A stretch of 64,000 bases of DNA. It comes from CBDDBK01 sp965225715. Lineage in GTDB: Bacteria > Bacteroidota > Bacteroidia > Cytophagales > Flammeovirgaceae. The stretch is from contig CBDDBK010000002.1 of assembly GCA_965225715.1 (NCBI GenBank), forward strand, positions 434,001 to 498,000, given 5' to 3'. Position numbers and translations under genes: made by a program. The notes beneath the pieces are model-generated. The model saw only the letters and a program-made list of their open reading frames with translations. It had not been told where the DNA came from and did not search any database. Of this stretch, positions 43,902 to 52,930 are shown one piece after another. Within the stretch, counting starts at the first letter, position 1. Each line of letters starts with the position of its first letter.

Positions 43902-44273
43902 TCATAAAGTGCTTTGAGGACAAGGTAGAAAAACGATATTAATAAATTTTTGATCTAAAATCAATATACATATATCTTCATCAGCATCAATTTTTCTAAA
44001 ACGTTCTTTTAAACCTAAAGCCTTTTTAGATTCCAAAATTTTCCTATTTATAAGTTCTTCAAGATAGGATATATATATATGCCATTGTTGTCTTTCATCA
44101 TTTTTATTTTCAATTAGATAACTAAAGCGATTGACTTTTTCTTTTGAAAGAATAAAAATAGGATACTGGGATATGCCTCTAACTTTCATCTCATAATTAG
44201 CTGTTTGAAAAATATGAGCATATTTCTGAATTTCCGTTTTAACACTTAATAAAGTACTAGGATCAAAATTCAT
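43902..44273 (-). CDS. Hypothetical protein
   Basis: 123 residues from ATG 44273 (MNFDPSTLLSVKTEIQKYA); the longer reading would start at TTG 44318. Cytoplasmic, no signal or membrane segment. Mixed alpha/beta with YPIFILSKEKVNRF, a helical middle (WHIYISYLEELINRKIL) and a strand-rich end (DICILILDQKFINIVFLPCP). I do not recognise the family. It begins 47 bp after the dcuC stop on the same strand, so it may be the second gene of that operon. Confidence 0.65.
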   Translation of the reverse strand: MNFDPSTLLSVKTEIQKYAHIFQTANYEMKVRGISQYPIFILSKEKVNRFSYLIENKNDERQQWHIYISYLEELINRKILESKKALGLKERFRKIDADEDICILILDQKFINIVFLPCPQSTL

Positions 44274-44320
44274 ATCTTCTAATTTACTGAAATTTTTTAT
44301 CAAATTAAATATCACCAATT

Positions 44321-45673
44321 CTATATAAAATGATAAACAATCATGACTATTATTCCGGCAAAAAGCGGGATAGCATTTCTTTTAATCAAATCAAAAGGTG
44401 TAACATCAGCAATAGCAGCTGTGGCTATAACAACACCTGAAATTGGAGAAACACATCTACCCATACTAGCAGCCAATTGCATTGGCAAAACGATACTCAC
44501 TACACTACCCGAAAACTCTTTAGCAATACCTGGTGCCAGTTCTCCAAAAGAGAAAAAAGCTGCATTTCCACTACCCATTAATATAGAAATTAAAAATACT
44601 AATAAGACCATGACTATAGATACTCCCGTAAACGCCAATCCGACACTTTGAGTACCATCAATAAGTCCTTTGACAAAATTTAAGGTTATTAACCCTTTGG
44701 AAAATACCTGGGCTGCAATAATTAAAGTTACCACCGAAGCAAAAATATCGCCCATACCTTTCCAAAAAATTTTTAAAGAATCAAGAGTTCTTTTAAGTTT
44801 TTTTGTTCTTATCCATTCAAAAACTAAAGCAACAAGCATAGAAATAATCATTGATGTTGTTGTATCTAAAGATATTGGAGGATAAAATAAAACAAAGAAT
44901 TTAGAAAATGTAATTAATAATATAAGAGGCAAAACTGGTAAAATAGCATATATTAGAGGTACACTTGGTTTTTCTTTAACGGTCAAATTAGCAGTATCAT
45001 TTTGCTTGCCTTGTTTTTTATCAAAATATTTATTGGTAAAATAATAAACAAGCATCAGGACTACAGTTAGCATACTCACCATACCCAGTTGATGTTTTAA
45101 AAAATAAAAAACAGTATCCATTTTTAGAAGGTCTACAGCGGCATAATTTGTATTGGCAGAAGCTGGACCAACATCAAAAGCTGTACAAGCAACAATAACC
45201 GAAACTGCCGTTAATCTACTCACTCCTAATCTCATTAATAACGGATAAATGCTTGGCATAAGTAATAAACCCAAACCTACTGCAGAAGGAATACAAGCTG
45301 ATAAAAATTGCCCTATCAATATGACAAGAGAAGCAGCTACATAAGGAAATTTTTGAAATATTCGAAGTGGTTTAATTGATATATATACTAAGGCTTCTCC
45401 TGCTTTAATATGATTCATATAAGCTACAAATCCTCCAATACTCATAATCATTAGACCTGATTTAGCACCTTTATCACTTAGAATATCTCGAATTAATGCA
45501 AAAATATCAAACCCTTTAAAACCTGTACTTGTCCCTATTGGGATATTTTGTCCAAAAAATAACCCAATCCCAAGCATAGCTATTCCTGCCAGTAATAATA
45601 CTGCATGAGGATTATACTTTTTAACTAAAAGATAAGTCGTTAAAGATATGAATACGAAAGATATAATAATCAT
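44321..45673 (-). CDS. dcuC: C4-dicarboxylate transporter, DcuC family
   Basis: 450 residues with 10-12 hydrophobic segments. Family blocks: LSDKGAKSGLMIMSIGGFVAYMNHI, IPSAVGLGLLLMPSIYPLL, ACTAFDVGPASANTNYAAV and near the C-terminus FFSFGELAPGIAKEF with PLQLAASMGRCVSPISGVV-type sequence. Moves fumarate, succinate or malate across the cytoplasmic membrane. Malic enzyme lies 2.3 kb away on the same strand, a possible metabolic link, but they are not in one operon. Confidence 0.9.
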   Translation of the reverse strand: MIIISFVFISLTTYLLVKKYNPHAVLLLAGIAMLGIGLFFGQNIPIGTSTGFKGFDIFALIRDILSDKGAKSGLMIMSIGGFVAYMNHIKAGEALVYISIKPLRIFQKFPYVAASLVILIGQFLSACIPSAVGLGLLLMPSIYPLLMRLGVSRLTAVSVIVACTAFDVGPASANTNYAAVDLLKMDTVFYFLKHQLGMVSMLTVVLMLVYYFTNKYFDKKQGKQNDTANLTVKEKPSVPLIYAILPVLPLILLITFSKFFVLFYPPISLDTTTSMIISMLVALVFEWIRTKKLKRTLDSLKIFWKGMGDIFASVVTLIIAAQVFSKGLITLNFVKGLIDGTQSVGLAFTGVSIVMVLLVFLISILMGSGNAAFFSFGELAPGIAKEFSGSVVSIVLPMQLAASMGRCVSPISGVVIATAAIADVTPFDLIKRNAIPLFAGIIVMIVYHFI

Positions 45674-45728
45674 AAAATGATTGATTAATAGTTAATTTAA
45701 CTCTTTAAAATTAGATTTATATTAAGAC

Positions 45729-46934
45729 TTATTGATTATTAGTCAAAATAGGTAATGTCCCATCTGTACAAGTCCAAATCATATTATCAAAATTAGAGAA
45801 AGTAACCAAGCAAGTTGTAGAAACAACATCTATTAACATAAAACCAGTTGCTTCTGTCTTAATTCCATCAGATAAATCAATATTATTTTGACCTGTTATA
45901 GTCTGTGAATGAAGTCCAAAAATAGCTGTTCCTCCATCTCCATCTCCCGAGAAATAACCATAGGTTCTTATTAATCCTATATCTAAATTAAAAGAAATAT
46001 TTCCTGTTGCATAGCAATTACTAGGGGTAAAAGAAGAATGCGTAGCCCCTACAAAAGCTCCTACATCATCAGCACTGTTACCACTAATAAAGAGGTTACC
46101 AGTTGCATAACAATTGCTTATCGTGGTACCTGAGTTATGGGCATAACCTATTAATCCACCTACATCTTCAAACTGGGCATAAACATCACCTATGGCATAA
46201 CATTGATCTACGGTAGTTGTATTAACCATTCCTACTAAACCTCCAATTCGTCCACCTCCGCTTGAAAGGACTTTAACAGAAGATGCACATTGGAGCAAGA
46301 TAGCCCTATCAGCCAATCCGACCAATCCTCCAGATCGTCCATTGTCAGTATCATTTATTGGATCAGTACTAAAAACATTAGAATTTTCATCACCACCTAT
46401 TACTTTACATTTTGTGAGCCTGGCACCATCATTAATATAACCAACTAAGCCTCCTACTCTTGTCTTCCCAACAATAGAATCAGAAGCCGCTACTTCTATG
46501 GTTAAATTTTTTATTTCTATGCGTACAACGGACGAATTATCATCAAAGCCTATTAATCCAAAAAAACCAACATTATCTTCAGTTGGTCTATAAATTGAAA
46601 GCCCTCGAATGGTAAAATTATTACCATTAAATATGCCTGAAAAACCATTGATAGGTTGCCAACCTTCTGTTGAATAATTATCAGATATATAAGTTGTTAA
46701 GTCTATATCATTTTGAAGTTGAAAAGCAGATGCTAAACTAAACCTAAGTAAAGAATCTAATTGAGAAGCCTTTGTAATTTGATAGGGATCTTCCGGGGTA
46801 CCTGTGCCCATAAGTGAATCTTCACCCATGGGATTAATAATTCCATCAAGTGGATTTACTAAAGTAGTATCTTCAGTAGTGCACGAAACAAGTCCTATTA
46901 ATAGAATTAGAGAAAAAAAAATTAATTTTTTCAT
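45729..46934 (-). CDS. GLUG-motif repeat lipoprotein
   Basis: 401 residues from ATG 46934, chosen because the signal peptide MKKLIFFSLILLIGLVSC (lipobox, Cys18) starts there. The mature part has a GTPEDPYQITKASQLDSL entry block followed by at least four GLUG repeats: TRVGGLVGYINDGARLTKC, RSGGLVGLADRAILLQC, RIGGLVGMVNTTTVDQCYA and DVGGLIGYAHNSGTTISNC. GLUG proteins form right-handed beta-solenoids at the surface, often adhesins or peptidase-associated. The C-terminus resembles that of the next upstream gene. A perfect 26-bp palindrome overlaps the start codon. Confidence 0.85.
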   Translation of the reverse strand: MKKLIFFSLILLIGLVSCTTEDTTLVNPLDGIINPMGEDSLMGTGTPEDPYQITKASQLDSLLRFSLASAFQLQNDIDLTTYISDNYSTEGWQPINGFSGIFNGNNFTIRGLSIYRPTEDNVGFFGLIGFDDNSSVVRIEIKNLTIEVAASDSIVGKTRVGGLVGYINDGARLTKCKVIGGDENSNVFSTDPINDTDNGRSGGLVGLADRAILLQCASSVKVLSSGGGRIGGLVGMVNTTTVDQCYAIGDVYAQFEDVGGLIGYAHNSGTTISNCYATGNLFISGNSADDVGAFVGATHSSFTPSNCYATGNISFNLDIGLIRTYGYFSGDGDGGTAIFGLHSQTITGQNNIDLSDGIKTEATGFMLIDVVSTTCLVTFSNFDNMIWTCTDGTLPILTNNQ

Positions 46935-46946
46935 GAAAAAATTAAT
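46921..46946. promoter_or_regulatory. Perfect 26-bp palindrome over the GLUG lipoprotein start codon
   Basis: Half-site ATTAATTTTTTCA followed directly by its complement, centred on CATG. The minus-strand ATG start lies in the middle, so the mRNA could fold its own initiation region into a hairpin, or the site could be an operator. Confidence 0.6.
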
Positions 46947-47131
46947 ACAATACTCTATACCACAAAAATGCATTAAACTATACATTATCTAATTTTTACT
47001 AATTTATAGTTTAAAGTTCTAATAGAAGAATTATATAAATAGAAAATCTTTGTATAATTCAAAACTATAAAAATTTGATTATCATATCTTTTAATAACTT
47101 AATTAAGTGATGCGACTATACATTTTAATAA

Positions 47132-47167
47132 AAACTTTTGCAAAGTTTTAAAACTTTGCAAAAGTTT
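47132..47167 (-). terminator. Perfect 36-bp palindrome after the large lipoprotein gene
   Basis: Half AAACTTTTGCAAAGTTTT followed by its exact complement, starting 15 bp past the stop of the 47183-50512 gene. A long stem with minimal loop followed on the minus strand by TTATTAAAAT; probably a terminator or processing hairpin separating the two GLUG genes. Confidence 0.6.
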
Positions 47168-47182
47168 GGGTTTTAGTTTGTT

Positions 47183-50100
47183 TTATTCTTCCCATTCTAA
47201 AGTAGGCCCATTTGTTCCACTAATACCTGTTTCGGTAAATGACCAAATAGTAGGATCAAAGCCGGGGAACGAAGCAGAACTTTTACCATTATCTGAAAAA
47301 TCTACCCCATTAAGTCCAGTTATAGTAAAAATACTGCTGAAAAAATTGGTACCTGATATAGCTGCATCAGTATCATAATATGAAGTTGCTATTGTCTCTC
47401 CATCAAGATGATCATTGCTAAAAATACCTGTGGTAACACTATCTCCAAAAACTTCCCCAGTAGAATAGCAGCTAGTAATGTAATCAGAATAATCATTTAT
47501 AGCGCTATTTATACTAATCCAGCCCAAAAAGCCACCTACATCAACATCGCCAATAACATTACCAGTTGAATAACAATTAGTTATTCCATCGGCATCTACA
47601 CCAATACCACCTACAAAACCGCCTAATCTATCAGCAGTACCAGTAAAAGCATTAACAGCAACGGTAGCAAATGATTCTGAAATCTCACCATCTTGTATAA
47701 AACCAACGAAACCACCTGTACGAGAAGCGCTAGTAGCAGTGGTATTAACGCTAGCGTCTTGACCACCTGTAACAACATAACAGCGTCTTACCACCCCACC
47801 TTCTAATTGTCCTATAAGCCCGCCTACACGTTGCCTACCGAGCACGCCAACAAAGGTAGTAGAAGGATTAATCGTAATACCTAAACTATCAATAGTAGCA
47901 CCTGTAACAGTTCCAAAAAAACCTATATTATCTTCATCAGGCCTCCTAATAAACATATTTTGCACTTCAAAACCAGCCCCATTAAAATTACCTGTAAAAT
48001 TATCTATAGGTTCCCAACCTTCCTCAACACCTGACACATCTATTAAATAGGTTATTAAATCTATATCATTTTCCATCCTAAAATCATTGCTGCTATAATT
48101 GCGGACACTGTCTAACTCGACAGCAGTTGTTAACTCATAAGGAAAAGTAGCACTGCCATCACCACCACTAAAAAAAGCAGTTATAAAAGTATATTCTTCA
48201 AAATCACTAAGGCTAGCACCATTATCACCAATCACTACTGAATTAAATAGACTAACAGTATATTTCTCTAATGAGCTAAAATTAACATCCGGTGTAATTG
48301 TAAGTTGATTACCAGAAACAGTAGTAGTAGCATTAAATGTTCCAAAATTAAAACTGTTTAAGGTGTAATGCGTATTATTTACAAAAGTTGTATTTTGAAT
48401 ACTACTTGAAAAAGTTATAACAATACTTGCATCTCTTGCTGTCCCAATTGTATCTCCCGTTGTCAAATTTTTAGAAGCTATGACTACTGAAGTTACACTA
48501 ATACTGCCTGCATCAATTGTTGTAAAAGTATATGTCGTTGTAGTGGCTATGCTTGCCCCATTTTTCCCTGTTGCCTCTGTAATGCTCAACGTGTAATTCG
48601 TAGAGTTATTCAAATTGCTATTTGGATTAATGGTTATAACAGTGCTATCAGAATTGTAACTTAAAGTATTAGCAATATTTCCTCCTCCACCATCTTGCAA
48701 GGTATAAGTAAGAGAAGAAGCATCAAGAGAAGAAGAGAAAGTAACAATTACATCAGGACTAATGGCTATATTAGTAGCACCATCAGCAGGGGATACTGAG
48801 GCTATAGAGAATGTAGCAGGGGGTATTACCCCAATTCCTGTTGTTAACTGATTAAATAAGGTTTCATTAATTGTAAAATCAGCACCGGGATTACCATCCA
48901 ATTCCAAGCGAGTCATAGAAGGGTAAGCATTATCTGTATTTGTATAAATAAATCCATTGGAGGTGATACCACAATCGTCTGCTCGTACTGTTTCCAAATT
49001 TAAAAGTCCTGTAATATCCAAACCTGTTATAGTAGGTGCCCCAGACAAACGAATATAACTTAAGTTTGTGTATGAGCTTAAGTCTATTGTTCCATCTAAA
49101 CCAGATCTGAATAACCAGAGGTAATCTAAGTTTGAAGTAATAGTAGGTAAAGTTAAGCTAACTAAATTATTGGTACCACTGTTAAAAGTACCTTTTATAT
49201 AAAGTAATTCACTTAAAGTAGATGCATCAAGAGTATCCAAGTCATCTAAATAATCTATTTCTAAAGAATCAAGTCCAACAAAATAAATAATTTCACTTAT
49301 CTTAGTAATTAAAGATGGTGTGCCTGATGTTCCTTCAATATTAAGATAATTAACATCTCTTACATAACTACTATCGGCTTCTAAATAATAATCTTCAGTG
49401 CCATCTTGGGTTTCTCCAAATTTAGCATAACCCAAGTTGAAAAGTTTTTTTCCAAAAACCGTATCAGCAATAGCGATGTTATCTTCGGGATTAGGATCGC
49501 TAGTAGAAACACGCGGTCTTGAAACACCATTACTAGCATCATCTCCAGTGAGAATTAAATTATTATATATTTCGGTGGGAATTTCAAAAGGTGCTCCTGG
49601 ATTACCATTTAATTTTAAGGTTCTTAATTCTGAAGGATCTGTGGGAAAAATAATATCTGATAGATTTTCAATTTCATGATCTTGCAAATCTATAACTATA
49701 AGAGCCGTATTTATACTCAAATCTATAGAGGTTAAAGCATCATCATCATCAGAATTATTGCTAAAATCATAGATTAGTTTTTTTAAAGCTGTATTATTAG
49801 ATAAATCTAAATTTGAAATTTCATTATTAGATAAGTCAATTTCTTCAAGTAGTGTAAGTTCAGATAAATTTATATCAGAAATTTCATGAGAACGTAGAGA
49901 TAATGATTTCAACCCTTTAAAAAACCTAAGTCCATCTATATTGAAAGCAAAAGGGTCATCTCCAGATCTATTGATATTCAAAGTATCTACAGTTGCCACG
50001 GAAATACTATCAATATAATAATTATTATCAATCTCTAAAGTTGCATATCCCAAAGCCGTAAGATGACTACCAAAAACTGTATCAGAAAGCTGATAGGCGT

Positions 50101-50512
50101 TTGAAACAGTAATTGGAGCGGCAAGTGTGGTAAAAGAAAACACACTACTTGTGGCAGTCCTATCCATATTATCAACTATTTCTACACGCCAATAATAAGT
50201 TGTATTATATAATAGATTTGTAGTTACCGTAAAAGAAGGAGTTGTTTGAGTAGATAGCAATGTACTAGGATCAGTATTTTGGTCCAAAAATACATTATAT
50301 TCTTTAATTCCAGCTTCAGCAGCACCTGTTTGCCAAGTTAATTCGGGGGTTAAAGATTGGTCTATTGCATTATTAAGTGGTGTAAGCAAAGTTGGAGCAG
50401 TTGGTAATACAACTGGTTCGGGCTCATTGTCGCATTTACCTGCAAAAAAAAGTAATAAAGCCAAAAATATCAATAAAGTCGGAGACTTTAAAGTATTATC
50501 TTTTCTTATCAT
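47183..50512 (-). CDS. Large mosaic lipoprotein: Fn3, leucine-rich repeats, Ig-like and GLUG modules
   Basis: 1109 residues. Signal with FFAGKC (Cys27 lipid anchor). In order: fibronectin III domain about 37-130 (PLNNAIDQSLTPELTWQT, YNTTYYWRVEIVD); leucine-rich repeats about 165-330 (SLSLRSHEISDINLSELTL, EEIDLSNNEISNLDLSN); a second LRR block about 345-560; two SbsA/Big_5-type Ig-like domains about 570-790 (SVSPADGATNIAISPDVIVTF); and GLUG repeats to the end (QRVGGLIGQLEGGVVRRC, RTGGFVGFIQDGEIS, RLGGFVGGIGVDADG). Surface-exposed adhesion or scaffold role inferred. The C-terminus ends GLNGVDFSDNGKS.., parallel to the neighbour's GQNNIDLSDGIKT.., implying common ancestry. Confidence 0.85.
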   Translation of the reverse strand: MIRKDNTLKSPTLLIFLALLLFFAGKCDNEPEPVVLPTAPTLLTPLNNAIDQSLTPELTWQTGAAEAGIKEYNVFLDQNTDPSTLLSTQTTPSFTVTTNLLYNTTYYWRVEIVDNMDRTATSSVFSFTTLAAPITVSNAYQLSDTVFGSHLTALGYATLEIDNNYYIDSISVATVDTLNINRSGDDPFAFNIDGLRFFKGLKSLSLRSHEISDINLSELTLLEEIDLSNNEISNLDLSNNTALKKLIYDFSNNSDDDDALTSIDLSINTALIVIDLQDHEIENLSDIIFPTDPSELRTLKLNGNPGAPFEIPTEIYNNLILTGDDASNGVSRPRVSTSDPNPEDNIAIADTVFGKKLFNLGYAKFGETQDGTEDYYLEADSSYVRDVNYLNIEGTSGTPSLITKISEIIYFVGLDSLEIDYLDDLDTLDASTLSELLYIKGTFNSGTNNLVSLTLPTITSNLDYLWLFRSGLDGTIDLSSYTNLSYIRLSGAPTITGLDITGLLNLETVRADDCGITSNGFIYTNTDNAYPSMTRLELDGNPGADFTINETLFNQLTTGIGVIPPATFSIASVSPADGATNIAISPDVIVTFSSSLDASSLTYTLQDGGGGNIANTLSYNSDSTVITINPNSNLNNSTNYTLSITEATGKNGASIATTTTYTFTTIDAGSISVTSVVIASKNLTTGDTIGTARDASIVITFSSSIQNTTFVNNTHYTLNSFNFGTFNATTTVSGNQLTITPDVNFSSLEKYTVSLFNSVVIGDNGASLSDFEEYTFITAFFSGGDGSATFPYELTTAVELDSVRNYSSNDFRMENDIDLITYLIDVSGVEEGWEPIDNFTGNFNGAGFEVQNMFIRRPDEDNIGFFGTVTGATIDSLGITINPSTTFVGVLGRQRVGGLIGQLEGGVVRRCYVVTGGQDASVNTTATSASRTGGFVGFIQDGEISESFATVAVNAFTGTADRLGGFVGGIGVDADGITNCYSTGNVIGDVDVGGFLGWISINSAINDYSDYITSCYSTGEVFGDSVTTGIFSNDHLDGETIATSYYDTDAAISGTNFFSSIFTITGLNGVDFSDNGKSSASFPGFDPTIWSFTETGISGTNGPTLEWEE

Positions 50513-50568
50513 AATATTAAAATTTAATTAAATAAAGTAAAAAGAGCTATATCAAATAAATATATTAA

Positions 50569-50757
50569 GAAACTGTTTAAGTTTTTTTAACTTATAATAA
50601 GCAAATTATAAAATTTAGGTTTTTCTGAAAATTCTTTGAATTTGATCTAAAATCTCGTTTTAGCCATAATAATGACTTGTAAAAGCTAGTTATTGAATAA
50701 AATTTGGCAGTTTTTCTGAAAATTTGATCATACTCATTTTTAAATTTAAACAGTTTC
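50569..50757. mobile_element. MITE-like element, 189 bp, with TAA target duplication
   Basis: Left end GAAACTGTTTAA (50569-50580), right end its complement (50746-50757), both flanked by TAA. Inside, TTTTTCTGAAAATT occurs twice as a direct repeat. No coding capacity. Similar size and duplication type to the element at 37340, but different end sequence, so probably a different family. Confidence 0.65.
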
Positions 50758-51319
50758 TAAGGAAACTACCAGCATCAAAATCTCTGTATACCAGAAACTA
50801 CCCAAGCAATTGAAAAAAGCAGTCTAATTATTTCTATGAAACTTTTATTTACTTCTATCCAAAATAATCCTGGTGGCATCACCTAAAAATTAAGTTTAAT
50901 TTAAAGATTTTTTTTATTTTTAGGGCATTTTAATAATTTCCAAATAATCATCAATTGGTAAAATTTAATCTAAAATAAGCCCAAAAAATAAGTGAATAAT
51001 TAAACCTAAATTCGATATAAATTTTTTATTTAAATATTTGAAAATGAAATACTATAAATAGAAAATTAAGAAAAATGTCTCCAACATTAAATACGTTTTA
51101 TAGGCTATACTTTGATATATTACTCATAAAAAAACCTTGTAAAAATCATTCTATTTTTAAATAGTAAAAACATAAATTTTTGATTTTAAAATATTTATAT
51201 AATTTCGGCCGTCAGAATTACCACTTTTTTATGTCGAACTCACGTTAATTAAATTACAAGAATCATAAGTTTAATAATAACTTTTACTGCTTATACTAAA
51301 CAAATATAGTTTAAAATAA

Positions 51320-51396
51320 TTATTTTGAAATCTTTTTTTTATCATTTATTTTGAAATCTTTTTTTATCATTTATTTTGAAATTTTTTTTTTATCAT
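51320..51396. repeat. Three tandem 25-26 bp repeats upstream of the TM2-like gene
   Basis: The unit TTATTTTGAAATCTTTTTTT plus ATCAT occurs three times (26, 25 and 26 bases) with differences only in the T-run length and one C-to-T change. It ends 61 bp before the gene. Confidence 0.85.
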
Positions 51397-51457
51397 TGCA
51401 GCGCAGAAGTTTTATTAAATTTAATTTAAATATTAATGTTTTTTTTAATATCATTTT

Positions 51458-51688
51458 ATGAAAAAAAAATATGTTTTTTTAGCGATCTTATCCTTTTTTG
51501 TAGTTGGATTAGGACAATTTATTAAAGGTCATGTTGGAAAAGGGATTGCCTTTTTTATCATCCATTATGTACTATGGGGAACTGCAATAATCTTATCATG
51601 GACACTTATAGTTCCTTTCATAACAATACCCATAGCTATTATTATATGGATATGGAATATTTATGATGCTTATCATTCACCTGCATAA
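51458..51688 (+). CDS. Small TM2-like membrane protein
   Basis: 76 residues, two hydrophobic segments (residues 6-22 and about 34-66) separated by the short loop KGHVGKGIAFF, with GLGQFIKGHVGKGIAFFII resembling the GxGQFYxGK.. turn of TM2/DUF5683-like proteins, and ending NIYDAYHSPA, as TM2 proteins commonly end WNIxDA. Function unknown. Start MKKKYVFLAIL is clean. Interspersed repeat copy G follows. Confidence 0.75.
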   Translation: MKKKYVFLAILSFFVVGLGQFIKGHVGKGIAFFIIHYVLWGTAIILSWTLIVPFITIPIAIIIWIWNIYDAYHSPA

Positions 51689-51710
51689 ACTATACACAAT
51701 TAAAATAACT

Positions 51711-51785
51711 TATAACCTAAAGGATTTTTAGTATTGAAGTCATTGACAATGAGAAAGTATTCTATCTTTATTTTTAATATTGTCA
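51711..51785 (+). repeat. Interspersed intergenic repeat, copy G
   Basis: About 75 bp in the gap between convergent genes. AAAGGATTTTTAGTATTGAA then GTCATTGACAATGAGAAAGT and ATTCTATCTTTATTTTTAAT, nearly the same as copy B over its right two thirds. Confidence 0.6.
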
Positions 51786-51811
51786 TAAATTTTTACAAAA
51801 AAGTCTATTCT

Positions 51812-52801
51812 TTACCAGTTTATTCTTTTAGGTTTATTCTGAACAACATTTTCTATAGCTTCCATAGTGGTGCTATCCAATTTTTCCAGAGCTTCTAAGG
51901 CTTTAAGATTTTCTTGAAGTTGGGTCATTTTAGAAGCTCCGAGAATCACTGTGCTTACATTAGGGTTTTTTAAGCACCAAGCAATAGCTAAACAAGGTAA
52001 AGAAATATCAATCTCATTGGCTATTTGTTGTAATTTATTGATCTTTTCTATTTTATCTTTTGCTTCTGTTCCAAGAATACCATCTTTTAACCAACTCATA
52101 TTCTCAAGAGCTAAACGTGAATCTTTTGGTATTTTTCCACTATTATATTTTCCTGTTAAAAGACCAGAAGCCAATGGTGACCAAATAGTTGTACCTAAGC
52201 CTGTATCTTCATATAAACGCTGATATTCATTTTCTACCCGTTCCCTGTAAAATAAATTATACTGTGGTTGTTCCATAGTTGGTGGTTCCAAATGGTATTG
52301 ATAAGCCACCGAATAGGCTTCCATAATCTCTTGAGCTGACCATTCTGAAGTTCCCCAATATAAAATCTTGCCTTGACGCACTAAATCGGTCATAGCTCTT
52401 ACCGTTTCTTCAATAGGAGTTTGGCTATCAGGACGATGACAAAAAAATAGATCCAAATAATCTAATTGAAAACGTTTTAAAGACGCATGACAGCCTTCAA
52501 AAATATGTTTTCGACTGAGTCCTTTTTGATTGGGTCTTTTTCCTCCCCAAAAAACTTTTGTAGAGACTACATAACTACTTCTTTCCCAGTTCATAGATTT
52601 TAATATATTGCCCATAACAACTTCCGATCCTCCACTGGAATACGCTTCTGCATTATCAAAAAAATTAATCCCAGAATCATAAGCCAACTTCATTAAATCT
52701 TCAGAAATGGAATCATTTATTTGATGCCCAAAAGTTACCCAAGAACCAAAAGATAATTCACTAACTTGTAAACCAGATTTTCCTAAACGTCTGTAGTTCA
52801 T
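51812..52801 (-). CDS. Aldo/keto reductase, Kv-beta/YghZ-like
   Basis: 329 residues, full length for the family of NADPH-dependent carbonyl reductases. Catalytic tetrad visible: Asp and Tyr in INFFDNAEAY, Lys in VSTKVFW, His in LFFCHRPD. The C-terminal cofactor-binding block STVILGASKMTQLQENLKAL and the SGLLTGKYNSGKIPKDSR loop match the voltage-gated potassium channel beta-subunit group. Cytosolic; natural substrate unknown. Single gene on the minus strand. Confidence 0.93.
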   Translation of the reverse strand: MNYRRLGKSGLQVSELSFGSWVTFGHQINDSISEDLMKLAYDSGINFFDNAEAYSSGGSEVVMGNILKSMNWERSSYVVSTKVFWGGKRPNQKGLSRKHIFEGCHASLKRFQLDYLDLFFCHRPDSQTPIEETVRAMTDLVRQGKILYWGTSEWSAQEIMEAYSVAYQYHLEPPTMEQPQYNLFYRERVENEYQRLYEDTGLGTTIWSPLASGLLTGKYNSGKIPKDSRLALENMSWLKDGILGTEAKDKIEKINKLQQIANEIDISLPCLAIAWCLKNPNVSTVILGASKMTQLQENLKALEALEKLDSTTMEAIENVVQNKPKRINW

Positions 52802-52930
52802 ATTTTTAATTGTTACTATACATGAATATATTGCTTAAATAACCCAATTTTTTTATAGGTTTTAAAATCTACTGAACCCAATCTACTAAAATATTAGGTT
52901 CTATATATGATTTAAGGAATAATCATAGAT

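Larger units (their letters stand above)
50513..51457. other. Long gene-free stretch downstream of TM2-like promoter region
   Basis: 945 bp. It contains a MITE-like element (50569-50757), a minus-strand ORF of 34 codons at 50775-50879 (begins MPPGLFWIEVNKSF) that may be a gene remnant, and three tandem 26-bp repeats (51320-51396). Around 51207-51256 is a stretch less AT-rich than its surroundings whose role I cannot tell. No full gene. Confidence 0.5.

Noticed and set aside
46804..46992. Plus-strand ORF sharing MKKLI with the GLUG lipoprotein
   Set aside because: The shared residues come from the palindrome; the rest is antisense of the signal peptide region with no sign of coding.
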